Positions 59,384 to 64,000 of a stretch of DNA of 64,000 bases are shown one piece after another. The notes under the pieces were generated by a model that saw only the letters and a list, made by a program, of their open reading frames with translations, was not told the DNA's origin and ran no database searches. The first letter of the stretch is position 1. The number at the start of each line of letters is the position of its first letter. Source of the DNA: Sphaerosporella brunnea (Eukaryota > Ascomycota > Pezizomycetes > Pezizales > Pyronemataceae); contig VXIS01000154.1 in the NCBI GenBank assembly GCA_008704415.1, forward strand, positions 41,604-105,603, written 5' to 3'. The position numbers were made by a program, and so were the translations under genes.

Positions 59384-60562
59384 ATGTTCCGCCGCCACCG
59401 TCCCGACACCAGCTTCCTCGCCGCTCTCCCTGCAGTCACCAGCTCCGACGACGATGATGACGTGGAAGTAGCAACGGCTTCGAAAATCACCACCTTCTAC
59501 GCGCACATGACGCGAGACTCCCGCGGCCGCATGCTGACGGAAATCCTCGCCTTCCCCGACAACACACTCGAGTATCTGCACGACTGGGTGCAATGGCTGT
59601 TCCCGTTGCCAGAGACATCACCCTTCAACTCCGGTGCACCAGTAATCGACTTCGCCACGGCATGCGCGTTTCGGCGCTCCGCGGCGCTGCGCGCCGAGCT
59701 TAGACATAGCTTCTTGCGCATGCTCGCCTTTTACGGTTTCCGCGAGGACCGAGAAGGCGTGGTCAGAATTGATGCGCTGCGGTGGTATAGACAGGCTGCA
59801 AACTGGTGGATGAGCATGGACCACAATCATCTGAGGATCACCCGCATCATTAGGTGCCTGAGAGTGTTGGGGTTGGAAAAGGAGGCCGAGGCGTTTTTTG
59901 AGGCGCTGCGACGGGCGAGCGGAAGGTACGGAAGTGGACCTGGGGCGAGGAGTTTTATGTTCTGGGAACGCGCCGCGACGAGGCCATTGGTGCTTGCACC
60001 GGAGGAGGAGGAGGAAGACCCGGACGAGGATTATGATGAGGATGATATGACGGTTGTGATGATGGATGGGAGCCAGGGGGAGGAGGCCGGAGAGGCGACG
60101 GAGGAAGAGGCAACAACGACCTCCGAAGACGACGATGGTGAGGAGAGAATGGAGAAGGAGGAGGCCACCAGCATCAAGGACGAAGCCGACGATGACACCA
60201 AGCGCGCTGTTGATGCCGAAAAAGCTGCCGAGACCGACAGCAAAGGCATCACTGTGGCCAAAGGCGATGTTGACCAGTCTTCACCGTCTGTGCCGCCCAC
60301 AGAGAACCAGGAGCTCTCCCCCGATGCGCACAAGCAACATATCTCTGATGCTCAGCACTCCCCGACTACCACAACTTCTAATGACAAGGAACAGGAGACC
60401 GCTGGCTCTGAGAACAATAATGCCGCTGATGCCGAGACCAAAGGCGCCGATGAAATTAAGAAAATTGCCGGGGTCAAGCGCACGGCTGATGCCATGGGCG
60501 ACTATGCGGAAGAACAGGAGGACAGGGCAGACATTTCCATCAAGGAAAAGGTCATGGACTAG
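59384..60562 (+). CDS. OGFr-domain protein
   Basis: A single exon encodes 392 aa. Residues about 36-185 match the conserved domain of opioid growth factor receptor: 'FYAHMTRDSRGRMLTEIL', 'LEYLHDWVQWLFPLPETSPFNSGAP', 'MLAFYGF', and 'DHNHLRITRIIRCLRVLGLEKEAEAFFEAL'. The C-terminal half is a very acidic, disordered tail (EEEEEDPDEDYDEDD and later Glu/Asp-rich repeats) ending near 'GVKRTADAMG'. In animals the family binds met-enkephalin and is nuclear. Fungal members share only the domain, so a receptor role should not be assumed; the cellular function is unknown. The stop lies 190 bp from the convergent stop of the mutase gene. Confidence 0.88.
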   Translation: MFRRHRPDTSFLAALPAVTSSDDDDDVEVATASKITTFYAHMTRDSRGRMLTEILAFPDNTLEYLHDWVQWLFPLPETSPFNSGAPVIDFATACAFRRSAALRAELRHSFLRMLAFYGFREDREGVVRIDALRWYRQAANWWMSMDHNHLRITRIIRCLRVLGLEKEAEAFFEALRRASGRYGSGPGARSFMFWERAATRPLVLAPEEEEEDPDEDYDEDDMTVVMMDGSQGEEAGEATEEEATTTSEDDDGEERMEKEEATSIKDEADDDTKRAVDAEKAAETDSKGITVAKGDVDQSSPSVPPTENQELSPDAHKQHISDAQHSPTTTTSNDKEQETAGSENNNAADAETKGADEIKKIAGVKRTADAMGDYAEEQEDRADISIKEKVMD

Positions 60563-60752
60563 AGTTCACGATTTACTAGACACCGTTCGATGATATCCTT
60601 AGACAATGATATCCTTAGAATTTACTCTAGAGCGAATTGATCTATCAAATGCATGTGTTTCTGTTGTCACCGTCCCTAAATGAATTCTATCCAAAACCCG
60701 CTCGATAATCAGACTGTAGATACTTATGTATATACAAGCATTGAATTCCCTT

Positions 60753-64000
<3,248 letters not shown>

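Overview
This is nuclear DNA from a filamentous ascomycete (Pezizomycotina). Coding regions are interrupted by short GT-AG introns, mostly 45-180 nt, with CTAAC/CTGAC-type branch sites. Recognisable genes are typical of filamentous fungi: a UDP-galactopyranose mutase, an Nma111-type nuclear serine protease, a GRAM/VASt sterol-transfer protein, a fungal DIL/ankyrin protein and a Gcn4/CPC1-type element before a HIS5-like gene. The genus cannot be fixed from the sequence; the very intron-rich mutase gene (12 introns) would fit an early-diverging Pezizomycotina lineage, but that is only a suggestion.

Layout. 1-4.4 kb has no recognisable gene and holds two tandem-repeat arrays (86-bp and 206-bp units). 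4.4-28.5 kb is gene-dense: an NRBF2/Atg38-like autophagy protein (-), a Lam/GRAMD1-like sterol transfer protein (+), an acyl-CoA dehydrogenase with a GC-AG intron (-), an Nma111 protease (+), histidinol-phosphate aminotransferase (+), a PRMT3-type arginine methyltransferase (+), an INCENP/Sli15-like chromosomal passenger protein (+), an unknown Pro/Ser-rich protein (-) and the GPI-anchor deacetylase PIG-L/Gpi12 (+). 28.5-39.6 kb has a PDK1/Pkh-type kinase (+), two nearly identical intron-bearing tRNA-Leu(CAA) genes in inverted orientation around a cytochrome b561-like membrane protein (-), a DIL plus ankyrin protein (-) and tRNA-Arg(CCU) (-).

39.6-46.4 kb is gene-poor and holds decayed mobile DNA: a Copia RNase H fragment with a frame break and a Mutator-like transposase tail with a damaged SWIM finger between about 95-bp inverted repeats. 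46.4-48.8 kb is a TBC-domain Rab GAP (+). 48.8-55.2 kb is a long non-coding stretch leading to a Pro/Gln-rich protein with a charged N-terminal helix (+). 59.4-63.0 kb has a fungal OGFr-domain protein (+) and the 13-exon UDP-galactopyranose mutase (-), converging on each other.

The genes are housekeeping loci and do not form an evident cluster; no secondary-metabolite, CRISPR-like or defence island is seen. Exon joins were worked out by hand from splice signals, reading-frame phase and remembered family conservation. Multi-exon models are therefore predictions, although frame is preserved across every junction given. I did not find a convincing previously undescribed system. The items most worth following up are the inverted-repeat transposon relic, the frame problem at a poly-C tract in the b561-like gene, and the tandem arrays at the left edge.
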